Translations under genes and position numbers: made by a program | In this document: positions 10,101 through 20,690 of the stretch, one piece after another | How the letters are laid out: every line of letters begins with the position of its first letter | How positions within the stretch are numbered: position 1 is the stretch's first letter | The notes under the pieces: model-generated | Database searches by the model: none | The model's input: the letters and a program-made list of their open reading frames with translations, nothing else | What the model was told of the DNA's origin: nothing | Assembly (NCBI GenBank): GCA_004519485.1 | Contig: CP038130.1 | Span: 1,116,001 to 1,180,000, forward strand | From: Nannochloropsis oceanica | Taxonomy: Eukaryota; Sar; Eustigmatophyceae; Eustigmatales; Monodopsidaceae | DNA: 64,000 nt | Direction: 5' to 3'

Positions 10101-12652
10101 AAGGGAGAGGGGTCTTCCGGGTATAGTACACAGGTCTGTCCCTCCTTGAAATCAGGCACGCCGGCATGGGCCCGGTCCAGGTCGACTATGACACTACTAG
10201 CACCGAGAGCTTCGCGTGTGATGCGGAAAAGCGGTTTTTGGTTTTTGTTGTTGCTGTGGTGAAGACCCGAAGAGGACTGTTGTTGCTGTTCCAAGGCCAT
10301 GGCGCGTTCGGCCTCCACGTTCTGAGGAGAGAGCCGCCAGAGGTTGATGAGCTTGCTTGCCATACCTGGGTTGGACAACAAGGGAGGCCTTTCCTCGGTG
10401 TATTCCACCAGGACGATATCCCCCTCATGTGCGCTCAAGTCTCTCGTGGTGCGAATTGTGCGTGTCAGCAATGCACTTGCGCCCCCCCCGCCGCCGTTGA
10501 CCCCTCCCTCCCTCCCTCCTTGCGTCAGATGTCTGTCTTTCGGTGCCCGAAGGGCCCATGAAAGGTCATGAAGGCGGGAAGGTAGGCGGGGACGGTGGAA
10601 ATAACGCAAGGCCTCGGGAGGAAGAACGAGGCGAGCGGGGTCTGCGATAGTGGTTTCGTGACGGACGGCACATTCAGCGTGTTCAATGGTGGGAATTCGC
10701 ACTGAACGACGACCACCACCCAGCTGCTGCTGCTGTCGCTTTTCGGTTTGGGAGAGCGGGTGGGAAGAGGAGGACAGCAGGCCAAGCTTTTGGAGATCGG
10801 AACGAGGGAGGGAGGGAGCGTCGAAGAAGATGCGGGGGTCATTGCGGTCGAGAATGAGCCGCCGCTGCTGCTGCCGCTGCTGCTGCCGCTGCTGCTGCTC
10901 TCGTAGTTGTCGTTCTTGAGGTTGTTGTTGTATTTGTTGCGATTTAGATTGCTTGTAGCTCCCCCAAACGATGTTTCTCGTCCACATTCGCCCGGTCAAC
11001 GCCGCATTCAAGGGGAAAGGCGCGCGGAGGATGCGGTCCACCTCTTCGTCCAGATGACTGTTGACGTATAAAGACCCTCCTCGTCCTCCTACCCCTGTCC
11101 CTGCTCCATTTCCTACCCCTGCTCCTGCAGTAGCAGCAACCATGGCAGCAGCTGCTTCGCGTTCTCGAGCCAGGGCACGACGCAAGCGCTGACGACGTTT
11201 CGCCTCCGCCCGTCGTCGCTCGAAGGCAACGGTCGGATCCTCCACCTCGCCCTCCTCCTCCTCCTCGTTTTCCACCTCTTCCTTCTCCTCCCTTCCTCTT
11301 CCTCCTCTTCTCCCTTCTATCCTTCCCCCATTTCCATCCACAAACGCTATTACTGACGGCAAACCTCCAGCTGCGCCTCCTTCCTCCCCCCCTTCCTCCT
11401 CCTCGTCCTCGTCCTCCTCGTCCTCCTGTTCCTCCCTCGTGGTTCCCCAACGGATCTCTCTCTCCCACATCGTTTGTCCCAAAGGATGAAACCTCCCCTG
11501 AGGCACAAAACACGACATTTCAGACCGTATTCCCCTCCTCTGCTGCTGCGGTTGGGTGCCCATTGTGCTGCTTCCGCTGATGTGCAAACGCGTGTAGTCA
11601 GGCAGCTCGTCCTCCTCCTCATCCTCCTTCCCTTCCGCCTCATCTTCTGCCTCTGACGACGAGACCGAGGTTGAGGACACAGTCTCCTCTTCCCCTCGCC
11701 TTTCCCCCGCCTTCTCCCCCTCCTCCTCCGCCTTCTCCTCGTCCTCGTCCTCCTTACCCTTCCGCACCCGCACCTGCACCGCCCACAACTCCATCAACTC
11801 CCTTGCCTGTCCCAACCCATCTTTCCCTCCAGCTCCCTCCCCCTCCTCCCCCTCCTCCTCCTCGTCGTCGTCCTCCTCCCCTGCGCTCTCCAGTCCATTC
11901 TCCTTTCCCCCCCCGCTCCCCGCCCTCCCCCCCATCCTCCCTCCCCTCCTCAACACTTCCCCCCCATCCACCTCCTCCTCCAACCGCTGCCCGTTCGGCC
12001 TCTCCAACTGCGCTGATACATCCTCCCAGGTCAGTATAGGCCCTACCCTCAAAGCAGACAACCCTCCCGATCTCTCATTCGCCTCCTCCACCAACTTCAA
12101 AAAGTCGGGGATGCCTTCAGCCCCCGCTCCGCTCAACAGCGGCACCGCTACGACAGGAAGGTATGTGCTCCCTCCTTCTCGTCCTCCCCCACCTCCTCCC
12201 CCTCCTCCGTGTTGGGTGTTGAGGTCCCCCTCATGGCCCACGGAGAGGGTCCGGTAGTAGGATGGGCTAAGATGAGGGGAGTGAGGTTGAAGAGGGGATG
12301 CCCCCCCTCCTCCTCCACCTCCACTTCCTCCAACACCGCCAAAAGCAGGACCACGGGACTCTGAATACTGCCTCTCGAACGGAAAGTGGATGCTGCTGCT
12401 TAAGCTACTGCTGCCGCGGCGAGACAACGAGGAATGAGGCCCATAGCTATGCGAGGGAGAGTTGGGGTGGAACCCTCCTTGTCCTTGACCCTGGTGCAGG
12501 TGCTGCTGCTGTTGGAAGCCGGTGCAGGGGGTAGAGGTGGCAGAGTAGTACTTTTCTGCGTCAAAAGTGCTTGTGTAGGGGGAGGATGGAGAGGCCATGG
12601 TCTCTGGGGAGGGGGTTGAGTGAGAGAGAAGAGGGATGAGCCAGGTCATCAC
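7136..12652 (-). CDS. TAF1: TFIID subunit 1 (TAF1)
   Basis: An intronless frame of up to 1838 residues; an in-frame ATG at 12598 (MASPSSPY) is an equally good start. TAF1 is the largest TFIID scaffold and binds TBP, TAF7 and core promoter DNA. Shown by: an acidic, low-complexity N-terminal third; a large central TAF1-specific domain (DUF3591) from about residue 755 to 1430, with EERPPLLSNPGMASKLIN, ALFNNLYKCPLFEHK and YAVREIPRIFLSGQ, phrases diagnostic of the family; basic coiled stretches with KKKKKAADEEAKKLY; and near 1600-1650 a bromodomain-like remnant (PYAKPFKRLKGRGMDLERVK) without an obvious acetyl-lysine Asn. Short Gly/Arg/Glu insertions (GGREGG type) interrupt the conserved domain several times. 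Length matches metazoan and plant TAF1. Any acetyl-lysine binding is doubtful. Confidence 0.92.
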   Translation of the reverse strand: MMTWLIPLLSHSTPSPETMASPSSPYTSTFDAEKYYSATSTPCTGFQQQQHLHQGQGQGGFHPNSPSHSYGPHSSLSRRGSSSLSSSIHFPFERQYSESRGPAFGGVGGSGGGGGGGASPLQPHSPHLSPSYYRTLSVGHEGDLNTQHGGGGGGGGGREGGSTYLPVVAVPLLSGAGAEGIPDFLKLVEEANERSGGLSALRVGPILTWEDVSAQLERPNGQRLEEEVDGGEVLRRGGRMGGRAGSGGGKENGLESAGEEDDDEEEEGEEGEGAGGKDGLGQARELMELWAVQVRVRKGKEDEDEEKAEEEGEKAGERRGEEETVSSTSVSSSEAEDEAEGKEDEEEDELPDYTRLHISGSSTMGTQPQQQRRGIRSEMSCFVPQGRFHPLGQTMWEREIRWGTTREEQEDEEDEDEEEEGGEEGGAAGGLPSVIAFVDGNGGRIEGRRGGRGREEKEEVENEEEEEGEVEDPTVAFERRRAEAKRRQRLRRALAREREAAAAMVAATAGAGVGNGAGTGVGGRGGSLYVNSHLDEEVDRILRAPFPLNAALTGRMWTRNIVWGSYKQSKSQQIQQQPQERQLREQQQRQQQRQQQRRLILDRNDPRIFFDAPSLPRSDLQKLGLLSSSSHPLSQTEKRQQQQLGGGRRSVRIPTIEHAECAVRHETTIADPARLVLPPEALRYFHRPRLPSRLHDLSWALRAPKDRHLTQGGREGGVNGGGGGASALLTRTIRTTRDLSAHEGDIVLVEYTEERPPLLSNPGMASKLINLWRLSPQNVEAERAMALEQQQQSSSGLHHSNNKNQKPLFRITREALGASSVIVDLDRAHAGVPDFKEGQTCVLYPEDPSPFLGQIEDGMRQLALFNNLYKCPLFEHKPKSTDFLMVRTTAKYVREPPSGEELGESECYAVREIPRIFLSGQMEPEKEVYDPDDGRFKELRDKLIRLGLVVRLHGGKEGGGEDKRVSVIDLVRLFDGLTEFLPEPGQGRDKEREIAALVLQQLRGLAHELQEKHLQNHWVLNSEVNVDEVLREVNPEEVCVFESMCSGVRRLVDEGIEVVGKVGSFAPARIEPILARNLQCLLRDRQARAEKARRSSELLRGGERGVEAEEVSEKLQGLYDEVRQLIAVGAFLLDELQLCPWSVTHYYLSIAVEKRYGGMFKLTGLGDPSGIGEGFSFLPRHHREGGRSFKEVLPLLDEGLREIVGDTPPFKMGVAMMNKILGFVWSVPQLRRVAQMRLSTAGYEMELDEIMALTRAPKKLRVQAILDVDAGEGGKEGGGTRAGVQEYVSACNRIWNKQLNALTDESGCFGDEEGREGIELDLDDEFGGGGRGGKGGGEGKEGGGGVGFGMGGRGGAGGGVERETEADALLVQRELAARARMLAEQRQEAEIARQQQALMAGVAVPSWQRPRKVVKRLIKEVDVDGTERYRVEFLFGVEEVDRVRREQAEQLQKLRREARRAMRREAARESGEMGRGEYGGNKLVLSVAGGGEAMMLQREQQREREEGKVKKRKREKARVTINLSSLKKMATEHKELKKKKKKAADEEAKKLYSKQYFTGREGEEGGVGGGGGGGGGLGGGRGTQKKPHLLLNLQFDMIYSEVEPKPYAKPFKRLKGRGMDLERVKKKITDYRYESRQELLDDFSLILRETEAESGREGGGGLLVEYARAVQAEVIGGVGRLEEGMMANLEMEIQAKNALSLKKRRKEGGRGGGRGGGRGRGRGRGRGSKHAARAATASAVVGDGGEGDQGQAAPPVLLGPLSPARGGGRGGGGLEGGGMMMDQQPLIFAEDDGMSGVGAGGAAGEGGGGGGPFISMPGMAAGEDSDSGEEEVLQVDQL

Positions 12653-14328
12653 TCGCCAAGCAGAGACCTGAGTGCACTCCGGCCCTCCTCAGTCACAACT
12701 TTACAAGCGACACCGAGACAAGCGCCTTACAAATAGAGTTGGATTGGGTCTGGTGTAGTCGGCGCTCCTGATACTGCATTTACACAGCCAGTCGCGATCG
12801 AAGTGGACCTCCCCCCCTCCCGTTGTCCCTCAACCACATCCCCTTCATTTCTTACCTTAGGCCTGTCAAGGCTCCCCTCTCAAGCAAGAACTTCTTCTCC
12901 CTCAATAGATTGTGCTTGCGCTGCTGACATAGCCCGATAGCCCGCCTTCGTCTTAATCGTCAGTCGCACCGGCGCCTGCTATTATGGGTTGAGTCGGGGG
13001 TGTGGAATGGTGGATCATGAGCACATTACAGACGAAAGGGAAAGCAGAGGCTAGAAGCCAAAGCAGCCTTTGGAAGCGCGCAGGCACGGTTGTCACAAAA
13101 TAAAAATAACCTGGAGCAAGATGTGTGTACGCTTTGTGGTTGTGTGCATGGAAATACTGTCCGTGGGCATGGAAGGCAAGCAGAAAGTCCTTGACCGCAA
13201 GGGAGCAGTGCTTCATCCGGGTATGGATGGAAGGAATTTTTTTAAAAAATGGGGATCAAATAATAAAACAAATGAGAGATTCCCGGTGATAGCGGGTGAA
13301 CAGGTCTGAGAACGAGGTTGTTTTTCCTTCGCACTTTCCATGTTTTTGTACGAAGGAGAAAACTCGCTATGTCTGCTGCCTCGATCGCGAAATGGAGTCA
13401 TGTCTAATGTGTTGGAAAAGATAAAAAATAAAGGAATAAATAAACGCTCGACTAAAAATAGACTTAGGAGCAACGAGCACAATGCCCCAACATACATTTA
13501 TGCCTACGGTTTAGAAACAAATGCAAAGATGAAGTAAAATTTTATTTACAAGTCATCACACCGAGCCCCTCTACTCGACCCGAAAACTCTGGAGTAACAA
13601 GCTCGAACAACCTACAGTCAAACAACGAAATGCTGGCCATTATTAAATGGAAAAGCTGTATATATCCAACGAATAATCTTGTTCGTGCCTCCCATCGACT
13701 CTTTCTGGCTTTCGAATGTCAAAAATATGGCTAGAGCTTTCGACGCACGAGCCAATAAGACTCAATCAACCATTTTCACGCAATTCGTTCCGATATTTCT
13801 GGTACGACCCACCACACCCAACAGTAACACCGTCCAAAAAGCAGCACCATGAGTGCAGATGAAAATATTAAATTCTCGCTCGCTCTGCTCTGTCTCCACT
13901 TGCAATATGAGGAGCCATGTCGAACGACTCGCTAAGGCCGAATATTTCTCAGAAACGTTGACGCATCTTCGTCGTGCCGCTGGCGTGCGTTCTTAAGTAT
14001 GGTTTCTTTTTGTAGATTGTGGGAATCTCATCATATTCACGTCGTTGTCGCCAATGCTGACGCGAGTGTGGGATGCGTGTGCTTTGCCCAGATTGAGATA
14101 CTTATCGCACAACCGTCCTGCCCGAGGCTCTGTCGGGCCACGTTCTTTTGCCATCCACTCCCACGCCGTGCTTCCCTTATTTCACTACTTCAAGCGCACC
14201 CCGTTTGACATCCCTTCCCTTCACTCTCTCCGTAGGCCCGCCCTGGCTGGCCTCCACCATCCGCAACGATGCATCCCCCAGAATCAAGACAATAGAGCCT
14301 GTTCCTGTCTAGGTCCTGTAAGCCAAAA
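12653..14328. other. divergent intergenic, TAF1/GDPD
   Basis: 1.7 kb between two divergent start codons. It contains no convincing gene: open frames are short and of ordinary composition. The stretch 13230-13560 is AT-rich with A runs, unlike the GC-rich surroundings, and 13560-14000 has no repeats. It presumably carries both promoters. I see no clear TATA box and no tRNA or snRNA. Confidence 0.4.
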
Positions 14329-16794
14329 ATGAAGCGCGTGTTTTCCTTTTTCTATTTGTTGTGTGTGCTCGCTCCACTCCTCGATCAAGAGGCCGCTGGC
14401 TGGGGCCGAGGCGTCAAAGCCGCTGAAACTTGTGCCATGGCCACCGCCTATGTACCCGCCCGACCCGCAAGTCTTGTCCTACCCACATTTCAGAGGCCGC
14501 ACGTGATTGCGCACCGCGGAGGTGAGTAGAAAGAGAGGACATGGGACGGGGTGATGCCGTGTGGAGCGGGGAGGCTGGCTCGGGGGTAGCGGCTGTGCCA
14601 TGGGGCCCTCGTATGTTAAGGAAAGACCCTGGACCAATATTCTCACGCCATCTTACAAATAAACACATTCATAGCGTGCGGATACTTGCCGGAGCATACT
14701 CTCCAAGCCTACCGTCTGGCCATTGACCTGGGCGTGGAATACATCGAACCCGATCTCGTGCTCACTAAGGACGGTCACTTGGTACGTACCTTTCTCCTCA
14801 CCCACCCCGACCCAATCGCCCTCCCCCATTCTCTCCCTGCATTCTTATGAATTTGTGCATGTCTGTGCGTCTAGATAGCGTTGGCGGACCAAGGCGAGTT
14901 TGTATGGGAGCCTGCAAGGAATGTGGGCCTTCCTAGGAATCTTCAGATTCCCATGTTCGCCGTCTGGAAAAAGATCGAATTTCTCGAATAGCCTGGGCGC
15001 TGAAGGGGTGCACAAGCACTTTAATCACTTTTTCCACACCCATAGACGTGTCTTTTGTGACTTATTTGAATAGTGGCCTTATAAGTGGATATGGTGCGGG
15101 GGTGGGTGCTCGGACCACTCACCCCCTCTGCCCCAGGCCCTAGAAACACGACACCCGCAAGGCATATGTATGAGTGCTAGAATGTTCCTGATTCATTTAC
15201 TCCGAAAATTTTTCAATGAAGACGACGCAAGCGAGTCATTTTGATTCTTAGACTCAGACCCACACTCACCATAACCACCCATCCTTCCCTCTCTCCCTCC
15301 CTCCCTATCCCTCTCCTTTAGATCTGCCGCCACGACGTCGACCTCTCCGAAACCACCGACGTCTCTATCCGCCCTGAATTTGCAGGCCGGCGCCGCAACA
15401 TCACCTTTGCTTCCGGCGTCGCCCCCCGCGACCCCATCACCGGCGAAGCCCCCCTTGTGTCAGTCCAAGGGTTCTTTTCCTTCGATTTCACTCTGGCGGA
15501 AATTAAGACGTTGCGGGCCAAGCAACGGTTGAGCCAGCGGAGTAGCACGTATAATGGTCTCTTCCAAGTACCTACTTTCGACGAAGTCATCGACATGGTC
15601 CGTGAAGCCGAAGGCACTATGGAGCGAAAAGTGGGGATATATGCGGAGGTCAAGGAGCCTCACTTCTTCCACCTCAACGGCTTTGACATCGAGAGCAAAG
15701 TCGTCCAAGTCCTCGAGTCCAAAGATCTTGGCATGCGACCCCCCTCCCCCCCCCTTCCCCCCCCCGGGCCCGAGGATCCTACCCCGCTCGTTATTCAGTG
15801 CTTCGACCCCTCCACACTTCGCTCCCTCGCCCACAGAATACCTTACGTGCCTCTCGTCCAGCTCCTGCTCTCCCCCCTCTCGAAGGAGCACCCTTCCGTC
15901 GGAGAGGGCGTCAGCCACCATCTTGGTCGAGAGGCCATGTACGGAGACGTTCCTCTGAGCGAGATAGCGACATACGCGAGTGGCATAGGGCCTGCAAAGA
16001 GCGTCTTTACCTCTATGGAACCTGCGGCGGCAAGGGCGGTGGTGGACGCAGCGCATGAGCTTGATTTGGCGGTGCATCCCTGGACGTTTAGGAGAGAGGC
16101 AATTTACGTGGATAGGACTTTTGAGAGCGATTCGGATGAGGAGTTGAGGTATTTCTACGAGTGTTTGAATGTGGACGCGCTTTTCGTGGAGTTTCCTGAC
16201 CAGGCGAGTATGGTGATAGAGAGGATGCTGAATGATGACAGTGGTGGCACAGCCGATGCTGCCACTGGCAGTGGGGTTGCTATCCCGTCCAATTCCGGTG
16301 ACCTTGGGGCGGGTGGTGCGTCTGGAATTGGCACGAAAACAACAGCGCTGTTTCCGTCGCGGAGAGGGCGAAACAAGAGCAATCGCAGCAGCAGCACGGC
16401 CACTCAGCATACCCCGCTCTTCACCCCAGCCTCTCCCTCGACTCCTTCCTCCTCAGATTCTGTCACAAGTACCAGTACGAGCACTACCGAAAGCACAGGA
16501 GGATCAGCTGGTATGGCACCAGCAGTAACCACACAATCATCACCGTCAGCAGTAGCGGCAGCAGCACCAGCCGGGCCTTCAGCAGGGTCGACGGTGGCGA
16601 TGCTCTTCAGTTCGTGGATAGGGGAGAGGGGAGAAAGCAGTGCACAGCGGCAGAAGCTGGGGGGAGGTGAGAAAGAGAATGAGACAAGTATGCAGGCGAG
16701 TCATGCGGGGGCTTGTTCGGTTGATGGCGTCGGTGGGGGGGTGTATCGCCTGCCTTCGACTGTATTGCCCTGGTTCAAGCGGAAGTCGTTTTGA
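14329..16794 (+). CDS. secreted glycerophosphodiester phosphodiesterase
   Basis: Three exons, 14329-14521, 14675-14781 and 15322-16794, join in frame to 590 residues. GDPD enzymes hydrolyse glycerophosphodiesters to glycerol-3-phosphate and an alcohol, and are often induced for phosphate scavenging. The N-terminus is a signal peptide ([18 protein letters not shown]). The catalytic HRG crosses the first splice junction ([13 protein letters not shown]), followed by [12 protein letters not shown] and [12 protein letters not shown], so the HRG His, the Glu-x-Asp pair and the second His are all present. YAEVKEP corresponds to the family's later metal-binding strand. The C-terminal 170 residues are Ser/Thr-rich and disordered, ending in KRKSF. 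Secretion or ER/vacuole location is inferred. An alternative acceptor in intron 2 is described among the findings. Confidence 0.9.
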
Positions 16795-16803
16795 GAAGAG
16801 GAA

Positions 16804-16906
16804 CAGATGGATATGCAGCAGCTGCTGCAGCGATAGCAGCAGCAGCAGTAGTTGTAGCAGTAGCAGTAGTAGTAGTAGTAGCAGCAGCAGCAGCAGGAGA
16901 AGTAGC
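16804..16906 (+). repeat. CAG/TAG trinucleotide tract
   Basis: Directly after the GDPD stop codon lies an imperfect GCAGCAGTAGTAG array about 100 bases long. It is in the 3' UTR or just beyond and is not translated in the GDPD frame. Confidence 0.8.
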
Positions 16907-18581
16907 ACTGGTAGGCAACGGATTTTTTGGAGGGAGGAGGAAGGGGGAGGGCAGATTGTTCTGTCATGAGTCTATGTCTTACTAGGACTTGTTGGTGACG
17001 GAAGAACAAGAAGGAGTAAGATGGATTAAAACAACAATACGCGCGTGAGAGAGCCCAAGAAACGAGATATATTACGGAATTACGGAAACAGAGAAGGGAG
17101 GATTAATAAACACAGCAGAGGATGAGAGACCCATTATTGAGCATGCGTATGCCTTGTCATGTGAAGATGGTCGTTAAGGAAAGTGAAGCGACAACAATAC
17201 AGCAGACCAGGAGATAATGATAGAGAAACTATGTCAAGAGAGGAGTGAGGGGGGAGACAAGCAACACTCATTAAAATCCGCACGTCAACAACGACAAGAA
17301 CAAGAACAACATCAACATCATTCACAACGACGATGAGGACGACAACAACAACAACAACAACTATTACAACAGCAGCAGCAACACCATTACCACCACCACC
17401 ACCACCACCACCAGTGGGTGTACATATGAGGGGATGGAGAAATGCGATAACGGCGAAGGGCGCGTCACGGTTCCCTTTCTCATACATTTTTCTCTTGTCC
17501 CAGAGCATTTTCTTGCACAGCTTGTCCTCTGTAGGTTGGTGAACCGACAGCGCGAGGGTCCGTCCTCGGAGAAAGAAAGGGAAAGATGAGATTTGAGGGG
17601 GAGACATAAGCAGCAGTAAGAAAAGAAATGTACACAAATTTTGCCCCAATTTTGAAGTATTTCTTCTTTCCCTTTATTTTTGGTACGCCGCATCAACCAA
17701 GCCTTTCCTCTGGTGTGCTGTGGTTGCTGGTTGTTCGGTGATAGTAGATTTGGTTGCTGCTTCCGCTTCTCCCGCTCGGGTCTCTTCTTCTGAATTTCGC
17801 CTTCGGTATTTGGGCTGTGCTACAAATTTTGCTGCTGGCACTATTCATGCTGCTGCTGCCTACATCCGTTATTTCCGTAGCACCATCGGGCGCTGGCTTG
17901 AGCTTATTGGTGGCAACGAAGCGTTTCAGAATCTTGGAGCGATGTAAGACTCTCCCATGCTAGTTTAAGCCATTTGTTTTCAATGCCCTTCTACTACAAT
18001 TTCCGTCACATGTCGGGCTGGAATATCACTGTAGTTTTCTTTGGTGGTGTGCAGCAATTCCTTGATTCTCTCCATCTGGTCTGGGACAATCTCGCTTGAT
18101 TTATAGATAAGCCAATGTAATGAGTTCACAAAGTCAAATGCTGGCCATGCACATATATGCCGTATTGATAGGTCTGTCAGTACCGGGTTTCCTAGGCGCC
18201 GTGTCGATGCTATCCGGGGCAGATAGGAGCCCTATGTAAACTAAAAGGGACGATTGATGCCCCGCCACACAAAAACAAGATCAACAGCATTAGTAGATGT
18301 AAGTTTCTTTAATTTGCTTTTACACACGCCTTTACTTGATCACACTTTACATGCCACCCCTGTCCAAGAGTCGTCTCTTGCTAAAAAACTAAGAAAACAC
18401 AACACACACACACACACACACAAGTCCTTTGATCTCTTGACACTACCCGCCATTGCACCCCTTCCCGCTTTGAAACCAGGACCAAATGACAGCACTCTCA
18501 GCACCCGCAATAAGCGTTAGCCTCGCACTAGTATTTTCCTTTTCCATTCCTCTTCACTTGTCTCAAATTATATTAGTGCAG
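16907..18581. other. convergent intergenic, GDPD/HPP, microsatellites
   Basis: Holds simple repeats, (CAA)n/(CAC)n at about 17340-17412 and (CA)n at 18403-18422, and a short coding-like relic on the minus strand (separate entry). No complete gene is supported. Confidence 0.5.
17700..18240 (-). pseudogene. possible coding relic, perhaps retroelement-derived
   Basis: Reading the minus strand gives several short protein-like stretches rich in Trp, His and charged residues (for example PDQMERIKELLHTT and LAWESLTSLQDSE), unlike the low-complexity shadow frames of this genome. There is no intact frame. The last stretch loosely recalls the Trp-Glu pattern of chromodomains found at the ends of Ty3/gypsy integrases, but that is weak. 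If it is an element, it is an old, broken fragment of about 0.5 kb with no visible terminal repeats. An unrecognised host exon is the alternative. Confidence 0.2.
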
Positions 18582-19491
18582 TTACACGGGCGACGAAGTG
18601 TCCTCCTCCTCCAGCACCTGCGAATTAAGAATATGTCCACTTTCCTCTCCTGCTCCTCTTGTTGCCACTGCATCTGCCGCCCATCCATTGCTTGGTGTTT
18701 GCGATCCACGCGGCGTGAACGAAGGCCCACTTTCATCAACCCAGTCATCATCCACCAACTCAATGGAGGATACTTGAGGACAGGAGGGAGGGGGGCTGTT
18801 CGAGCGGGAGGGGGAGGAAAAGGAAGGCATGCCCACCGTCCCAGCGGCACCAGCAGCACCAGCAGCACCAGCACCAGCAGCACCGCAACAATCAAAAATC
18901 AAGAGCTTGCTCTTCTCGTATAATGGGAAATAATGACTCCAATACTGCGGATAATGGCGATCCGGGTCCAAGTTATTACAAACCAAGGCCACGAGCAGCA
19001 TGAGCAACGCGCCTGACAGGCAGGGGAAGAGGACGTACCAATACCCTGCCTTCCATACCACATCACCTCCAACAATTGCCACCAACGCCGTGGCCCCCCC
19101 CGGCGGATGTGTCGAATTTGTCCGTTCCATTAAAAAAATAGCGAGCCCAACGGCAACACCTGCGGAAAAGTAAGGGATGTTACCCATGATTTTGTACACG
19201 GTCACACCAGCGAGGGCCGAGACGAAGTGGCCCATTAGGACGGCGCGGGGTTGGGCTAGTGGGGAGCTGGGTGCAGAGTAAAGCAGGACGGCCGTGGCAC
19301 CAAAGGAACCGACAAGAAACATGATGTAGCTTTCTTTAGATTGCATGAAGTAGTCCAAGAATGCAAGGGTGGTGAGACTGAATGTGGCTTGGAGGAAGGA
19401 CACAAAGCTGTGTCGAAGGGATGGAACACGGTGGGTGTCTCTTTTGTTGGATACGCCAAGCCATTTTTTAAAGTATTGGCTGAGTGCCTCC
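18582..19491 (-). CDS. HPP-family membrane protein (5' exon missing)
   Basis: The main exon runs from an acceptor (CTAATGTAACAG, exon from 19491) to a stop at 18582 and gives about 303 residues. HPP proteins are four-helix membrane proteins named after the His-Pro-Pro motif, present here as STHPPGGATALVAI. In cyanobacteria and plastids one member has been linked to nitrite transport; that role is not shown here. Visible: YFKKWLGV before the first helix, helices around FSLTTLAFLDYF, SYIMFLVGSFGATAVLL, VAVGLAIFL and VLFPCLSGALLMLLVALV, then an Ala/Gly-rich and acidic tail. No ATG lies in the first helix region, and a stop precedes the exon, so an upstream exon is required. An open stretch around 19650-19822 starting MLGATKITPLR is a candidate, but I could not match its splice phase. 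Confidence 0.8.
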
Positions 19492-20690
19492 CTGTTACAT
19501 TAGGTGGTAGGGTAATGGGTTGGGATACAAGGGTGAATGACGGCGCGGGGAGTGAAATAGAGGAGTGAAAGGACGCAGGGAGGGAGGAAGTCCTTATCGG
19601 CTGGCGCCCGGCATGTGATGTTGAAGTGGGGCGTAATCAATCGCTTTTACCGACAAAATCGTCTATAGATAAGGCAAATTTCTCCGAGATCGCAATCGCA
19701 AGGCTCTCGTTTTCGCCACAGCGTCTGCAGCGCAGACGTCCGGCACCGCCAGACGGCAGGCGTGTGGGCGAGCGTGGAGTACGCAGAGGCGTTATCTTCG
19801 TCGCCCCTAGCATAAGGGGACCTTTAACCCTTCACATAAACGGATTTAAAAACCCAATACATGTACAATCAATAAGATCTCTTTAAACACCTTCCCCCTA
19901 CCCCTCCCGCAAAACGGAACTTACTTGGCCTTGTATCCCGCTCCGCCCCCAACGGCACAATTCCCATCGCTGCTGTTGCTGCTGGTCTCGTGCCCATTGT
20001 TATCTTCATCTCCTGGCCGATGCTGCGTGTGGGTGGAGGGTTTCCACATGTTTGACTGATGCACAGGTGTCGCTTTCTGCTTGGCCCCGTGGTGCCACGA
20101 TCCCTCGGCGTGGGTGCCGTGAAGGCGCCTTGCTCCTTACCCTTCTGCAGGCTAGTGCCTGGTGGACGCCCTGCGCTGTAGAAGAATTCATGTTCGAGGT
20201 GTGCGTGGAAAAGACGGAGATGAATATGAGGGTGCGTGGCAGAGAAAGCCGGCTGGCACCTGCATGCACAGGCGCACACATTGAAGCAGATAAGTGGGAA
20301 AGCAAGCAAGAAATATGATGTTGTATGGACAAGATGCCATGGAAGCACTCAAGACGTTCCAATGCACCTACTTATGACTCAAGAAATCTTTCTACTTCAT
20401 GCTGTTTTGGTGGGTGCACTTGAGGTCCGTGCCCCGCAACCTTGTGACTGGCCCCGAAACAAAATTGCTTTTTTGGCTTTTTGGGAGGCGACTTTGGGCA
20501 GCAACAATTGTGGCGACATCGGCCATGAATTCTTCAACCTTGACCTCAATTGTTCTTCATTCGTTAATCGGTTGTGTGCGTATGTGTGCCTCCCGTCGGG
20601 GACTCCTACGTTCAGAGCAGATGCCCCCTTTCTCTCACAACAAGAACATTTACAGCGCACTCATTTTGTGACCCCCCCCTTTTCCCTCCT
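19492..20690. other. intergenic between HPP and methyltransferase genes
   Basis: Should include the missing first exon and promoter of the HPP gene (19500-19900) and the region downstream of the methyltransferase. The stretch 19900-20690 has several short open frames on both strands, none with a recognisable domain. Confidence 0.35.

Noticed and set aside
18403-18422. (CA)n run as a possible regulatory Z-DNA site
   Set aside because: Only ten CA units in a convergent gap; an ordinary microsatellite.
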